Of a stretch of 62,536 nt of DNA, positions 1 to 8,968 are shown piece after piece. Made by a program: the position numbers and the translations under genes. This stretch comes from Candidatus Nitricoxidireducens bremensis (GTDB lineage: Bacteria > Pseudomonadota > Gammaproteobacteria > Burkholderiales > Rhodocyclaceae). The notes beneath the pieces are model-generated. The model saw only the letters and a program-made list of their open reading frames with translations. It was not told the DNA's origin and did no database searches. Within the stretch, counting starts at the first letter, position 1, and every line of letters begins with the position of its first letter. The stretch is taken from positions 1-62,536 of the forward strand of contig JAOTRT010000016.1 of assembly GCA_030247725.1 (NCBI GenBank), written 5' to 3'.

Positions 1-126
1 TGCCCATAGGCCGGAAACGGCCTGCGAGTTGCGCCCCGTGGGGCGAATTTCGCCGCCATTTCAAAGCCCTCGGCAGGAATCGCGCTCGTCGCCTTCATCT
101 GTTGCTACTTGTTCAGGCCTTCCCTA
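1..126. repeat. Left copy of 126-bp terminal inverted repeat
   Basis: Bases 1-126 are the exact reverse complement of bases 62411-62536, and identity stops at base 127. The repeat holds two short hairpins: aggccg/cggcct with a gaaa loop (9-24) and cgcccc/ggggcg around gt. One frame is open from base 10 (after a TAG at 7-9) through the repeat into the kdpD-like ORF. Both contig ends therefore appear to stop in one repeated sequence. The length fits an assembly-graph overlap as well as a real repeat. Confidence 0.95.
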
Positions 127-1533
127 GCCAATATCGTCATGCTGTTCCTGCTGACGGTGGCGGTGGTGGCCGTGACCTTCGGTCGCGGGCCCGCCGTGGC
201 GGCCGCCTTCGCCAGCGTGGCGCTGTTCGACTTCTTCTTTGTGCCGCCGCGCTTTTCGATGGCGGTGGACGATGTCCAGTACCTGATCACGTTTTCCGTG
301 ATGCTGATCGTGGCGCTGATCGTCGGCGGACTCACCGCACGCCTGCGCGAGGAAGCCGACGCCGCGGCAAGGCGCGAGGCCCAGACTGCGGCGCTCTATG
401 TCATGGCGAAGAATCTGTCCGGTGCCCTCCGGGCGGAGCAGGTGGCCGAGACGGCGAGGGATTTCGTCTCCGGCCACGTGGAGGCCGTCGCCACCCTCTA
501 CCTGCCCGATGGGGCCGAAGGCCTGCATCCGGTGCCGACCCAGGAGGGCCTGGCGGCGGCGATTCCCCATATCCGGGCCGTCTATGAGCAGGGCGAGCCG
601 ATGGTGCTGGCCGCGGCGGAGAGCGCCTATGCGCCGGCCCTGGCGCTGCCGCTGCAATCGCCGCTGCGGACGCGCGGCGTGCTGCTGGTGAGCGCGGAGG
701 GGGACAGCCGCCTGTTCGCTCCCGAGCGACGCAGTCTGTTGGAGGCAGTGGCGTCGCTGGTCGCGATTGCCGTCGAGCGCCTGCATTTCAGCGAAGTGGC
801 CCAGCAGGCGACCCTGGCGATGGAATCCGAGCGGCTGCGCAGCGCGCTGCTGTCGGCGGTTTCCCACGACCTGCGTACCCCCCTGACGGTGCTGGTCGGA
901 CTTGCCGACTCCCTGCGCATGGCCAGGCCGGCCCTGCCTGCGGCCCAGGCCGAGACTGCCGCCGTGCTCCACGAGGAGGCCCTGCGCCTGTCCGGCCTCG
1001 TCCATAACCTGCTCGACATGGCTCGTCTCCAGGTGGGGGCTCGACGACTCAACCGAGAATGGCAGCCGCTGGAGGAGGTGGTCGGCAGCAGCCTGCGACA
1101 CATGGAGCGGTCGCTGGCGGGGCGCTGCGTACGCCTGGACCTGGCGGCCGACCTGCCGCTGCTGGAGTTGGATGCCGTGCTGATGGAGCGGGTGTTCTGC
1201 AACCTGATCGAGAACGCCGCCAAGTACGCACCCACCGGAGAGCTGAAGATTGAAGCACGGCGGGTCGACGACCGCGTCGAGGTCGCTGTTGCCGATCGGG
1301 GGCCGGGCCTGCCGCCGGGGGGCGGCGAGAAGCTTTTCGGCCTGTTCGAACGGGGGCGGCACGAGGACAGTGCCGGTGGCGTCGGCCTCGGCCTCGCCAT
1401 TTGCCGGGTGATCGTCGAGGCCCACGGCGGGCGCATTCGTGCGGAAGAGCGGCCGGGCGGCGGTGCCCGCTTCGTCTTCGACCTGCCCGTCGGCGATCCG
1501 CCGGTCATCGATGAGGATGCCCATGGGCAATGA
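109..1533 (+). CDS. kdpD: Sensor kinase KdpD, C-terminal part, truncated at contig edge
   Basis: Membrane histidine kinase of the KdpDE potassium/osmotic two-component system. Full-length KdpD is about 900 residues. Only the part from the DUF4118 four-helix membrane region onward is present: hydrophobic segments and the family-typical DFFFVPPRFS stretch, then a GAF-like region, the HisKA box SHDLRTPL (phosphoacceptor His near residue 253) and an ATPase domain with N (LIENAAKYAP) and G boxes. The N-terminal KdpD and USP domains are absent. The TTG at 109 is only the first start-like codon, and the frame is open back to base 10. Bases before 127 belong to the terminal repeat, so the true upstream sequence is uncertain. 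The stop overlaps kdpE. Confidence 0.85.
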   Translation: MFRPSLANIVMLFLLTVAVVAVTFGRGPAVAAAFASVALFDFFFVPPRFSMAVDDVQYLITFSVMLIVALIVGGLTARLREEADAAARREAQTAALYVMAKNLSGALRAEQVAETARDFVSGHVEAVATLYLPDGAEGLHPVPTQEGLAAAIPHIRAVYEQGEPMVLAAAESAYAPALALPLQSPLRTRGVLLVSAEGDSRLFAPERRSLLEAVASLVAIAVERLHFSEVAQQATLAMESERLRSALLSAVSHDLRTPLTVLVGLADSLRMARPALPAAQAETAAVLHEEALRLSGLVHNLLDMARLQVGARRLNREWQPLEEVVGSSLRHMERSLAGRCVRLDLAADLPLLELDAVLMERVFCNLIENAAKYAPTGELKIEARRVDDRVEVAVADRGPGLPPGGGEKLFGLFERGRHEDSAGGVGLGLAICRVIVEAHGGRIRAEERPGGGARFVFDLPVGDPPVIDEDAHGQ

Positions 1534-2224
1534 TGCGGTGACGATCCTCGTCGTCGAGGACGAGCCCCAGATTCGGCGCTTTGTGGTCGCGGCCCTTGCC
1601 GAGGAGGGCTACCGGGTGGCCGAGGCCGGCAGCGCGGCGGCCTGCGTCGAGCAATTGGCCGCTGCGGCGCCGGCGCTGATAGTCCTGGATCTCGGCCTGC
1701 CAGACCGGGACGGCATCGACCTCATCGGCGAACTTCGCTCCTGGTCGCGGGTTTCGGTGCTCGTGCTCTCGGCGCGGGCGGCCGAGAACGAAAAGGTGGC
1801 GGCCCTCGATGCCGGCGCCGACGACTACCTGAGCAAACCCTTCGGCGTCGGCGAACTGCGTGCCCGCGTCCGCGCCATGCTGCGGCGTCGCACGACGGCG
1901 GGGGACGAACCGGTGGTGGTCTTCGGCGACGTGCGCGTGGACCGGCTGCACCGCAGCGTCGAGCGCGGCGGCGTCGCCGTGCACCTGACGCCCACCGAGT
2001 ACCGGCTGCTGGGCGTGCTGGTCGCCAATGCCGGCCGCGTCCTCACCCACCGCCAGCTCCTGCGGGAAGTCTGGGGGGCGGGCTACGGGGATCGCAGCCA
2101 TTACCTGCGCATCTACGTAGGGCATCTGCGCCAGAAACTCGAAGACGACCCGGCACGGCCACGCCACCTGCTGACAGAGACCGGCATCGGCTACCGCTTC
2201 CAGATCCAGGGAGAAGAACCATGA
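1523..2224 (+). CDS. kdpE: Response regulator KdpE
   Basis: OmpR-family DNA-binding response regulator paired with KdpD. It has an N-terminal receiver domain (VVEDEP acidic pocket, phospho-Asp in VLDLGLPDRDG, Lys in LSKPFG) and a C-terminal winged helix (HLTPTEYRLL, RQLLREVWG, LRQKLE, GIGYRF). I chose the third of three clustered ATGs (1511, 1517, 1523) because GAGGA lies five bases before it. It overlaps the kdpD stop by 11 bp, and its own stop overlaps the kup start in ATGA, so the three genes are translationally coupled. The length (233 residues) is normal. No kdpFABC pump genes are seen in the window. Confidence 0.93.
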   Translation: MGNDAVTILVVEDEPQIRRFVVAALAEEGYRVAEAGSAAACVEQLAAAAPALIVLDLGLPDRDGIDLIGELRSWSRVSVLVLSARAAENEKVAALDAGADDYLSKPFGVGELRARVRAMLRRRTTAGDEPVVVFGDVRVDRLHRSVERGGVAVHLTPTEYRLLGVLVANAGRVLTHRQLLREVWGAGYGDRSHYLRIYVGHLRQKLEDDPARPRHLLTETGIGYRFQIQGEEP

Positions 2225-4101
2225 ACCAGCTCGAACGCAAGGACGGCGTCGCCATCCTTTCCCTCGCCGCCCTCGGCGTCGTCTACGGCGATATCGGCAC
2301 CAGCCCGCTCTATGCGATCAAGGAGGTCTTCGGCAACGCCCACCATCCCGTGCCCATCACGCCCGGCAACGTGCTCGGCATCCTCTCGCTGGTGTTCTGG
2401 TCCCTGGTGATCGTCGTGTCGCTGAAATACGTACTGTTGATCCTGCGCGCCGACAACAACGGCGAGGGCGGCATCATGGCGCTCATGGCGCGGGTCCTCG
2501 CCGGCGAAGGCATCGGCGAGCGCACCCGCCGCGGCGTCGTCCTGCTCGGCCTGTTCGGCGCCGCCCTGTTCTACGGCGACGGCCTCATCACGCCGGCGAT
2601 CTCCGTGCTCTCGGCCGTCGAGGGCCTGGAGGTGGCGACGCCGGTCTTCGCGCCTTACATCGTGCCTATTACCCTCGGTGTCGTCGTCGGACTCTTCTCG
2701 ATCCAGCGCCACGGCACGGCGAGGGTCGGGGTGAGCTTCGGACCCATCACGGCACTGTGGTTCATCGCCCTGGCCGTCCTCGGCATCGCCCAGATCGCCG
2801 GCCATCCGGCGGTCATGAAAGCCCTGTGGCCCGGCTATGCGCTCGGTTTCCTGGCCGCCGATCCAGGCCTCGGCTTCCTCGCCATGGGGAGTGTATTTCT
2901 TGCCGTGACCGGTGCCGAGGCGCTCTACGCCGACATGGGACACTTCGGGCGTACGCCGATCCGGCTCGCCTGGTTCGGCCTGGTGCTGCCGGCGCTCCTG
3001 CTCAACTACTTCGGTCAGGGGGCCCTGCTGCTGGCCGATCCGGCGACCATCCGCAATCCCTTCTACCTGATGGCGCCCGACTGGTTCCTGCTGCCCCTCG
3101 TCGGCCTGGCGACGGCGGCCACCGTGATCGCCTCCCAGGCCGTGATCTCGGGCGTCTATTCGATCACCCAGCAGGCGATCCAGCTCGGCTACGCGCCGCG
3201 CATGGAGTTGGAACACACCTCCGGCAGCCAGATCGGCCAGATCTACATGCCCGGCGTGAACTGGCTGATGCTGTTCGGCGTCGCCGCCCTCGTGCTCGCC
3301 TTCCGTTCCTCCAGCAGCCTGGCGGCGGCCTACGGTATCGCCGTGACGGGCACCATGATCATCACCACCCTGTTCGCCTATCTGGTGGCCCGCCACCAGT
3401 GGCAGTGGTCGCGCCTTGCCGCCATCCCCGTCTTCGGCGCACTGTTGGCCCTCGATCTCGTCTTTCTCGGCGCCAACTCGACCAAGATCGTCGATGGCGG
3501 CTGGTTTCCCCTGGTCTTCGGCGGCTTCCTCTACCTGCTGCTATCCACCTGGAAGCGGGGGCGGGAGCTGCTCCACGAGCGCCTGGATACCGGCAGTCTT
3601 GCGCTTGTGGACTTCATCCCTGCCCTGGAGACGCCGGAGACGGTCAGCGTGCCCGGTACGGCCATCTTCATGACGCCCTATCGGGACCATGTACCCCATG
3701 CCCTGCTGCATAACCTCAAGCACAACAAGGTGCTGCACGAGCGCGTCGTCATGGCGACGGTGGCGGTACATCCGGTGCCGCGCATACCCGAGGCCCAGCG
3801 TGTCGTCGTCGAGCGCCTGAGCCATCGCTTCTATCGGGTGCAGATTCACTTCGGCTTCCTCGAACAGCCCGACGTTCCGGCCGCCCTCGACTGGTGTGCC
3901 GAGCAGGGGCTGGACATCGACTCCATGGCGACCTCCTATTTCCTCGGCCGCGAGACCGTGGTGCCCCAGGTCGGGACGGCATTGCCCTACTGGCGCGAGA
4001 AGTTGTTTGCCACCCTCTATCGCAACGCGCGTACGGCGGCCGACTTCTTTCGTCTGCCGCCGAACCAGGTGGTGGAGCTGGGCACGCGGGTCGTGCTCTG
4101 A
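2221..4101 (+). CDS. kup: Kup/Trk-type low-affinity potassium transporter
   Basis: Proton-coupled K+ uptake permease of the KUP/HAK/KT family, in the inner membrane. The protein is 626 residues with the family signature ALGVVYGDIGTSPLY near the N-terminus, DNNGEGGIMAL, FYGDGLITPAISVLSA, about twelve hydrophobic helices and a cytoplasmic C-terminal domain of about 150 residues. The ATG overlaps the kdpE stop. Its position directly behind kdpDE suggests control by, or co-expression with, that sensor pair. That link is inferred from gene order only. Confidence 0.95.
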   Translation: MNQLERKDGVAILSLAALGVVYGDIGTSPLYAIKEVFGNAHHPVPITPGNVLGILSLVFWSLVIVVSLKYVLLILRADNNGEGGIMALMARVLAGEGIGERTRRGVVLLGLFGAALFYGDGLITPAISVLSAVEGLEVATPVFAPYIVPITLGVVVGLFSIQRHGTARVGVSFGPITALWFIALAVLGIAQIAGHPAVMKALWPGYALGFLAADPGLGFLAMGSVFLAVTGAEALYADMGHFGRTPIRLAWFGLVLPALLLNYFGQGALLLADPATIRNPFYLMAPDWFLLPLVGLATAATVIASQAVISGVYSITQQAIQLGYAPRMELEHTSGSQIGQIYMPGVNWLMLFGVAALVLAFRSSSSLAAAYGIAVTGTMIITTLFAYLVARHQWQWSRLAAIPVFGALLALDLVFLGANSTKIVDGGWFPLVFGGFLYLLLSTWKRGRELLHERLDTGSLALVDFIPALETPETVSVPGTAIFMTPYRDHVPHALLHNLKHNKVLHERVVMATVAVHPVPRIPEAQRVVVERLSHRFYRVQIHFGFLEQPDVPAALDWCAEQGLDIDSMATSYFLGRETVVPQVGTALPYWREKLFATLYRNARTAADFFRLPPNQVVELGTRVVL

Positions 4102-4115
4102 CCGGTGTCCGCGTT

Positions 4116-5861
4116 TCAGTCCCGCAGCGGCAGCGTGAAATAGAAGGTGGCGCCCCGATCCGGTTCGGCCTCCGCCCAGACACGGCCGCCGTGGCGGGCG
4201 ACGATGCGCTTGACGATGGCGAGGCCGGCGCCGGTGCCGGGGAATTCGCGCTCGTCGTGCATGCGCTGGAAGACGTCGAACAGGCGGCCGGCATGGGCCA
4301 TGTCGAAGCCGGCGCCGTTGTCGGCGATGCGGTAGATGATCTCGCCGGCGACCGCCTCGGCGTCGATGCGGATCTCCGGCTGCTCGCGCTTGGAGGAGAA
4401 CTTCAGCGCGTTGGCGGCCAGGTTCTGCCAGACCTGCCGCAGCAGCGTGCCGTCGCCGACGGCGGGCGGCAGGGGGGCGATATGGATGGCGGCCTTGGGA
4501 TACTCGCCGCGCAGTTCGGCGCAGACTTCGGTCGCCAGGGCCCGCATGTCCACCCGGTCGGTCTTCATCGCGTGGCGGCTGAGACGGGCGAACTGGAGCA
4601 GTTCGTCGATGAGCACGCCCATCTTCTCGGCGTTGAGCCAGATGCGTTCCAGCATCTGCCTGCCGTCGGCGCTGAGGCGGTCGGCCTCCTCGTTGCGCAG
4701 GATGTGGGCGTAGCCGTTCAGGGCACGCAGGGGCGTGCGCAGGTCGTGGGAGGCGGAATAGGAAAAGGACTCCAGTTCCCGGTTGGCCTGTTCCAGTTCC
4801 GCCGTGCGGACGTGGACGCGGTTTTCCAGGTCGGCGTTGACGCGCAGCACTTCCCGTTCGGCGGCGCGGCGGGCGGTGATGTCCTGCAGCTGGGCAAGGA
4901 CCTCCCAGTTGGCGCCTTCGCCGCGGTGGATCAGGCGCACCGAGAGGATGGTGTCCACGACCCCGCCGTCCTTGCGGATGAAGCGTTTCTCCAGGGAATA
5001 GCCGTCGATCTCGCCCGCCAGCATGCGCTCGAAGTGGGCCAGATCGGCGGCCAGGTCGTCGGGATGGGTGAGCTGGTTCCAGGTGGTGGCCCGCAGCTCT
5101 TCGAGGGAATAGCCGAGCAGCTTGCACAGGGCTTCGTTGGCGACCACCCAGCCCTTCTCGGGGGAGGTGATGGCCATGGCGATGAGGGCGTGCTCGAAGT
5201 AGGAACGGAACAGGTCCTCGCTGTCCCGCAGGCCGGCCTCGGCCTTGCGGCGCCGGCGCACGGTTTCGGCCAGGTAGACGATGACGATGAGCTGGAGCAC
5301 CAGGCCGGCCACGAGCAGGCGGTTGAAGAAGGCACTTTGTTCCGTCAGTTCGCGGGTGCGGGCCTCCACCAGGTCTTCCAGCCTTTCCTTGTACTGGACG
5401 AGTTCCTGCTCGGCCAGCTTGCGGCTGCTGGCGTCGTGGATGATGGAGTAGAGCAGCCGGCGTCCCGAGACCTCGATGGGCCAGGAATAGACTTCCACGG
5501 TGCGGATTTCGCCCGAGGCGAGGCGATGCGGGAAGACGAAGTAGTTGCGGTTCTCCGTCAGGGCCCGTTGCCGCTCCGCCGCCACTTCCGCGGGTTTCAA
5601 GGCGTTGAGGTCCGAGATGCGCAGGCTGCGCAGCTTCTCCTTGGGGTAGCCGTAGAAGCTCGCGGCGGCGTCGTTGGCGTCGATGATCTCGCCGCTGGCG
5701 GGATCGATCAGCAGCATGACGGCGCCGTGCTTCTCGAACATCTCGTAGGGCAGGTTGGCCGGCATGGCCACGGCGCTGGCAAGCAGGGCGACGGCGGCCA
5801 GCGCCGCGAGCAGCAGGGTGGCGGGGCCGGAGCGGGACGGTTTGGCGGCGTTGGGGGCCAT
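4116..5861 (-). CDS. PAS-PAS sensor histidine kinase
   Basis: Membrane sensor kinase of 581 residues. Order of parts: N-terminal helix (about 14-33), PAS domain (about 40-150), a charged coiled-coil stretch, second membrane helix (about 181-199), second PAS/PAC domain (about 215-335), HisKA box SASHDLRTPLRALNGY (phosphoacceptor His372) and a HATPase domain with the bacteriophytochrome-like G region (GAGFDM, FQRMH, GTGAGLAIVKRI). No receiver domain or adjacent response regulator is present, so it is an orphan whose partner lies elsewhere. It converges on kup with a 14-bp gap. The signal it senses cannot be read from the sequence. Confidence 0.88.
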   Translation of the reverse strand: MAPNAAKPSRSGPATLLLAALAAVALLASAVAMPANLPYEMFEKHGAVMLLIDPASGEIIDANDAAASFYGYPKEKLRSLRISDLNALKPAEVAAERQRALTENRNYFVFPHRLASGEIRTVEVYSWPIEVSGRRLLYSIIHDASSRKLAEQELVQYKERLEDLVEARTRELTEQSAFFNRLLVAGLVLQLIVIVYLAETVRRRRKAEAGLRDSEDLFRSYFEHALIAMAITSPEKGWVVANEALCKLLGYSLEELRATTWNQLTHPDDLAADLAHFERMLAGEIDGYSLEKRFIRKDGGVVDTILSVRLIHRGEGANWEVLAQLQDITARRAAEREVLRVNADLENRVHVRTAELEQANRELESFSYSASHDLRTPLRALNGYAHILRNEEADRLSADGRQMLERIWLNAEKMGVLIDELLQFARLSRHAMKTDRVDMRALATEVCAELRGEYPKAAIHIAPLPPAVGDGTLLRQVWQNLAANALKFSSKREQPEIRIDAEAVAGEIIYRIADNGAGFDMAHAGRLFDVFQRMHDEREFPGTGAGLAIVKRIVARHGGRVWAEAEPDRGATFYFTLPLRD

Positions 5862-5960
5862 GACGCTCTTTATGTCGTTCGTTTGGTGGCGATGTTACCT
5901 TAGTAAGGTGTCGTGCAGCCGGGCCGGAGGGGCCCGTACCGCCTTGGAAAGGGGAGTCGG

Positions 5961-7289
5961 ATGGGAAGACGCTGGACCGCGCTGCTTGCCGCCATGGGCA
6001 TCCTGGCCTCGGCGGGGGCTCCGGCGGGCGAAGCCGGGGATGCGGCGAGGGTGGCCCTGGTGCGCGCCGCGGCGCTGCCACTGGACGGTGGGGCGGGGGA
6101 TTACGACGGCCTGCTGGAGTCCATTGGCGACTCGGCCGTCGTCATGCTCGGCGAGGCGACCCACGGCAGCGCGGAGTTCTACCGGGAGCGGGCCCGCATC
6201 ACCCGCCGCCTGATCGGCGAAAAGGGCTTCGATGCCGTGGTTTTCGAGGCGCCCTGGGAGCCCATGCGGCAGGCCGACGCCTGGGTGCGCGGCGGGCCGG
6301 GCACGGCGGCGGAAGCCCTGGCCGGCATCGTGCGCTTTCCGCGCTGGACCTGGCGCAATACGGAAGTACGCGATTTCCTGGCCTGGCTGCGGGAACACAA
6401 TGGCCGCCATCCCGGCCGGCCGGTGCGGGTGTATGGCATGGACCTCTACAGCCTGCCGGAATCGGCGGAGGCGGTGGCCGGTCATCTGGCCGCCGCGGCG
6501 CCGGAACAGGCCGAGGCGGCGCGGCGCGACTACCGCTGTTTCGGTGCCTACCGGCGGGAACCCCAGGACTACGGCCAGGCCGTCGAGGTCGGCGGGGAAG
6601 AGGGCTGCGGCGCCGGCAGCCGGCGGCAGCTGGCCTTCATGCAACTGCGGGTGGAGGCCGCCGGCCTGCCGGACGAGGCTTTGTTCGCCGCCTGGCAGAG
6701 CGCCCACACGGTGGCCGCGGCCGAGCATTACTACCGGGCCATGTACCGGGGCGACGAGTCCTCCTGGAACCTGCGGGAGCGCCACATGGCCGCCACCCTG
6801 GACCGTCTGGGCGATTGGCTCAAGGCCCGCGGCGGTAGCGGGAAGATCGTGGTCTGGGCCCACAACATCCACCAGGGCGATGCCCGGGCCACGGACCAGG
6901 CGGCGGCGGGGGAGGTGAGCCTGGGACAGCTCGTGCGGGAGCGCCATGGCGACGGCGCCTTTCTCGTCGGCTTCACCCTCGGTGGCGGACGGGTGCGTGC
7001 CGCGACCCGGTGGGGCGGCCCCGATGTGGTCAAGACCCTGCGTCCCCCGCGCCGGGACAGCTGGTCGGGCCTGATGGGGCGCGCCGGCATGGCGGCCTTC
7101 CTGCTGGTCTTCCGCGGCCGTCCAACCCTGGCCGAAGTCCTGGCGTCATCCCGGCCGGAGCGGGCCGTGGGCGTGATCTATCTGCCGCGGGACGAGTGGG
7201 CGAGCCACTATTTCCGGGTGGGGCTGTCGCGCCAGTTCGACGCCGTGATCCACCAGGCGGCGACGACGCCCCTGGTGCCCCTGCCGTGA
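5961..7289 (+). CDS. Secreted erythromycin-esterase-family protein
   Basis: Member of the erythromycin esterase (EreA/B-like) family, which includes many proteins of unknown substrate besides macrolide esterases. Visible family features are VVMLGEATHGSAEFY, VVFEAPWEPM, RFPRWTWRNTEV, VYGMDLYS and VVWAHNIHQGD. The start at 5961 follows GGGGAG by four bases and gives a signal peptide (MGRRWTALLAAMGILASAG), so export is likely. The longer in-frame start at 5913 would bury that signal. The gene is transcribed away from the neighbouring kinase. Nothing nearby indicates macrolide resistance, so a housekeeping esterase role is equally possible. Confidence 0.85.
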   Translation: MGRRWTALLAAMGILASAGAPAGEAGDAARVALVRAAALPLDGGAGDYDGLLESIGDSAVVMLGEATHGSAEFYRERARITRRLIGEKGFDAVVFEAPWEPMRQADAWVRGGPGTAAEALAGIVRFPRWTWRNTEVRDFLAWLREHNGRHPGRPVRVYGMDLYSLPESAEAVAGHLAAAAPEQAEAARRDYRCFGAYRREPQDYGQAVEVGGEEGCGAGSRRQLAFMQLRVEAAGLPDEALFAAWQSAHTVAAAEHYYRAMYRGDESSWNLRERHMAATLDRLGDWLKARGGSGKIVVWAHNIHQGDARATDQAAAGEVSLGQLVRERHGDGAFLVGFTLGGGRVRAATRWGGPDVVKTLRPPRRDSWSGLMGRAGMAAFLLVFRGRPTLAEVLASSRPERAVGVIYLPRDEWASHYFRVGLSRQFDAVIHQAATTPLVPLP

Positions 7290-7650
7290 TGCTTCGACGC
7301 CGGGTAGCCCTTGCTAGTAGGCCGCGGACGGCGGCAACGGGCGGCTTGAGCCGCCCGGACGAAGCGTGTAGCATGCGCGCCGGGTGTCTGCTGCAAGCTT
7401 GCAGACAGGTTTTCGTGCAGGTCGGGCCGCCGCACGGTGAATCGAGTACACCCGTGAACCCTCCTCCGGCCCTGTGGCAGCCCCAACTGCCCGATGTTCC
7501 AGTTCCGTCTTCCCAGCCTCCATGGTTGCCGCTCCGCCTCTGCGGCTATGGGGCTGCTGACCGTCGTCTTGCCGCCAGGCGGGCGCCGCCTGCTCTGGCG
7601 GCCGTCTTCCCGTCTCTCCGTCCCGTCGTTGTCGTTCGAAGGAAATCCCC
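7290..7650 (+). other. Gene-free, structured leader/intergenic region before nhaD
   Basis: I see no convincing gene in these 361 bases. The first part can fold strongly: GCTTCG (7291-7296) pairs with CGAAGC (7360-7365), CCGGG (7300-7304) with CCCGG (7354-7358), and between them are TAGC/GCTA, CCGC/GCGG and GGGCGGCT/AGCCGCCC (7339-7356) hairpins. The last hairpin competes with the CCGGG/CCCGG pairing. A further stem GTCTGC/GCAGAC (7386-7406) is followed by aggtttt. It may combine a 3' structure of the upstream gene, the nhaD promoter and a regulatory leader. Confidence 0.5.
7346..7374 (+). promoter_or_regulatory. Candidate sigma70 promoter for nhaD
   Basis: TTGAGC (7346-7351) and TAGCAT (7369-7374) are separated by exactly 17 bases. 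This would start transcription near 7381 and leave a leader of about 270 nt before nhaD. It overlaps the stem-forming sequences, so the stems may act in DNA or belong to the end of the upstream transcript. Confidence 0.35.
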
Positions 7651-8937
7651 ATGCTGACTGCTCTGGTAGTGGTATTCGTCCTTGCCTATGCGGCAATCGC
7701 CCTTGAGCATCCGCTCAAGGTCAACAAGTCGGCCTCGGCCCTGGTGGGGGCCGGCCTGTTGTGGACCATCTATGCCCTGTCCATGGGCGACGCCCATGCG
7801 GTGTCAGAACAACTCGGCGAGTCGGTCATGAGCACGGCCCAGATCGTCTTCTTCCTCATGGGGGCCATGACCATCGTCGAGGTGGTGGACGCCCACAACG
7901 GCTTCGAGGTGATCACTTCCCGCATCCGCACCTCCAAGCTGTCCACGCTGATGTGGCTGGTGGGTTTCGTCACCTTCTTCCTCAGCGCGATCCTCGACAA
8001 CCTCACCACCACCATCGTGATGATCTCCCTCATGCGCAAGCTGCTGGCGAAGCACGAGGACCGGCTCTTCTTCGCGGGGATCATCGTCATCGCCGCCAAC
8101 TCGGGCGGCGCCTGGTCCCCCATCGGCGACGTGACCACCACCATGCTCTGGATCGGCGGCCAGATCACCAGCCTGGCCATCATCCAGGGAGTGCTGCTGC
8201 CGGCCCTGACCAGCATGATCGTCCCCCTGGCCATCACCGCCTACGTCCTGCGCGGGCGCGAAGTGGTGACGCCCCAGTTGGCCGCCGGCGATGACGGCCG
8301 GTCGGCCACACCCGACTTCGAGCGCAACCTGATGTTCTTTCTCGGCCTGGGCATCCTGGTGGCCGTGCCGGCCTTCAAGACGGTGACGCACCTGCCGCCC
8401 TTCATGGGCATCATGTTCGGCCTGGGCATCCTCTGGCTGGTGGGCGACCTGGTGCATCGCCACAAGGAGGAACACGCCAGGCGGCACCTGACCCTCGTCC
8501 ATGCGCTGACCCGCATCGACCTGAGTTCCCTGGTGTTCTTCATCGGCATTCTGCTGGCGGTGGCGACCCTGGAGCACACCCACATCCTCACCAGTCTTGC
8601 CCAGTGGCTGGACCGGACCGTCGGCCGCCTGGACTTGATCGTCATGGTCATCGGCATCGCCAGCGCCATCGTGGACAACGTGCCCCTGGTGGCTGCCTCC
8701 ATGGGCATGTACAGCCTGGCGGACTACCCGCCCGACCACTTCCTGTGGGAGTTCATGGCCTACTGCGCCGGCACCGGCGGCTCCATCCTCATCATCGGCT
8801 CCGCCGCCGGTGTGGCCGCCATGGGCCTGGAGAAGATCCACTTCTTCTGGTACGTGCGCAAGATCAGCGGCCTGGCGCTGGCGGGCTACTTCGCCGGGGC
8901 CGGGGTCTATCTGCTCCAGTACAACCTGATGCACTGA
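7651..8937 (+). CDS. nhaD: Na+/H+ antiporter NhaD
   Basis: Inner-membrane sodium(lithium)/proton antiporter of the NhaD/ion transporter superfamily, 428 residues with about twelve hydrophobic helices. Family-type stretches include FLSAILDNLTTTIVM, NSGGAWSPIGDVTTTMLW, ASAIVDNVPLVAA and GTGGSILIIGSAAGVAAMG, which hold the conserved polar residues in transmembrane segments. An AAGGAAA ribosome site precedes the ATG. It stands alone in its transcription unit, with a leader of about 270 nt that may be regulatory. It converges on the torD-like gene. Confidence 0.93.
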   Translation: MLTALVVVFVLAYAAIALEHPLKVNKSASALVGAGLLWTIYALSMGDAHAVSEQLGESVMSTAQIVFFLMGAMTIVEVVDAHNGFEVITSRIRTSKLSTLMWLVGFVTFFLSAILDNLTTTIVMISLMRKLLAKHEDRLFFAGIIVIAANSGGAWSPIGDVTTTMLWIGGQITSLAIIQGVLLPALTSMIVPLAITAYVLRGREVVTPQLAAGDDGRSATPDFERNLMFFLGLGILVAVPAFKTVTHLPPFMGIMFGLGILWLVGDLVHRHKEEHARRHLTLVHALTRIDLSSLVFFIGILLAVATLEHTHILTSLAQWLDRTVGRLDLIVMVIGIASAIVDNVPLVAASMGMYSLADYPPDHFLWEFMAYCAGTGGSILIIGSAAGVAAMGLEKIHFFWYVRKISGLALAGYFAGAGVYLLQYNLMH

Positions 8938-8968
8938 CGGCACGCCCGCCGGTGCGGGCCCGGCCGGC

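Noticed and set aside
5961..7289. Macrolide resistance gene
   Set aside because: The family is broad, the protein is exported, and no mobile or resistance context is present. Only family membership is supported.
7381..7650. Cobalamin riboswitch in the nhaD leader
   Set aside because: The conserved B12-box and core sequences are not present in the leader.
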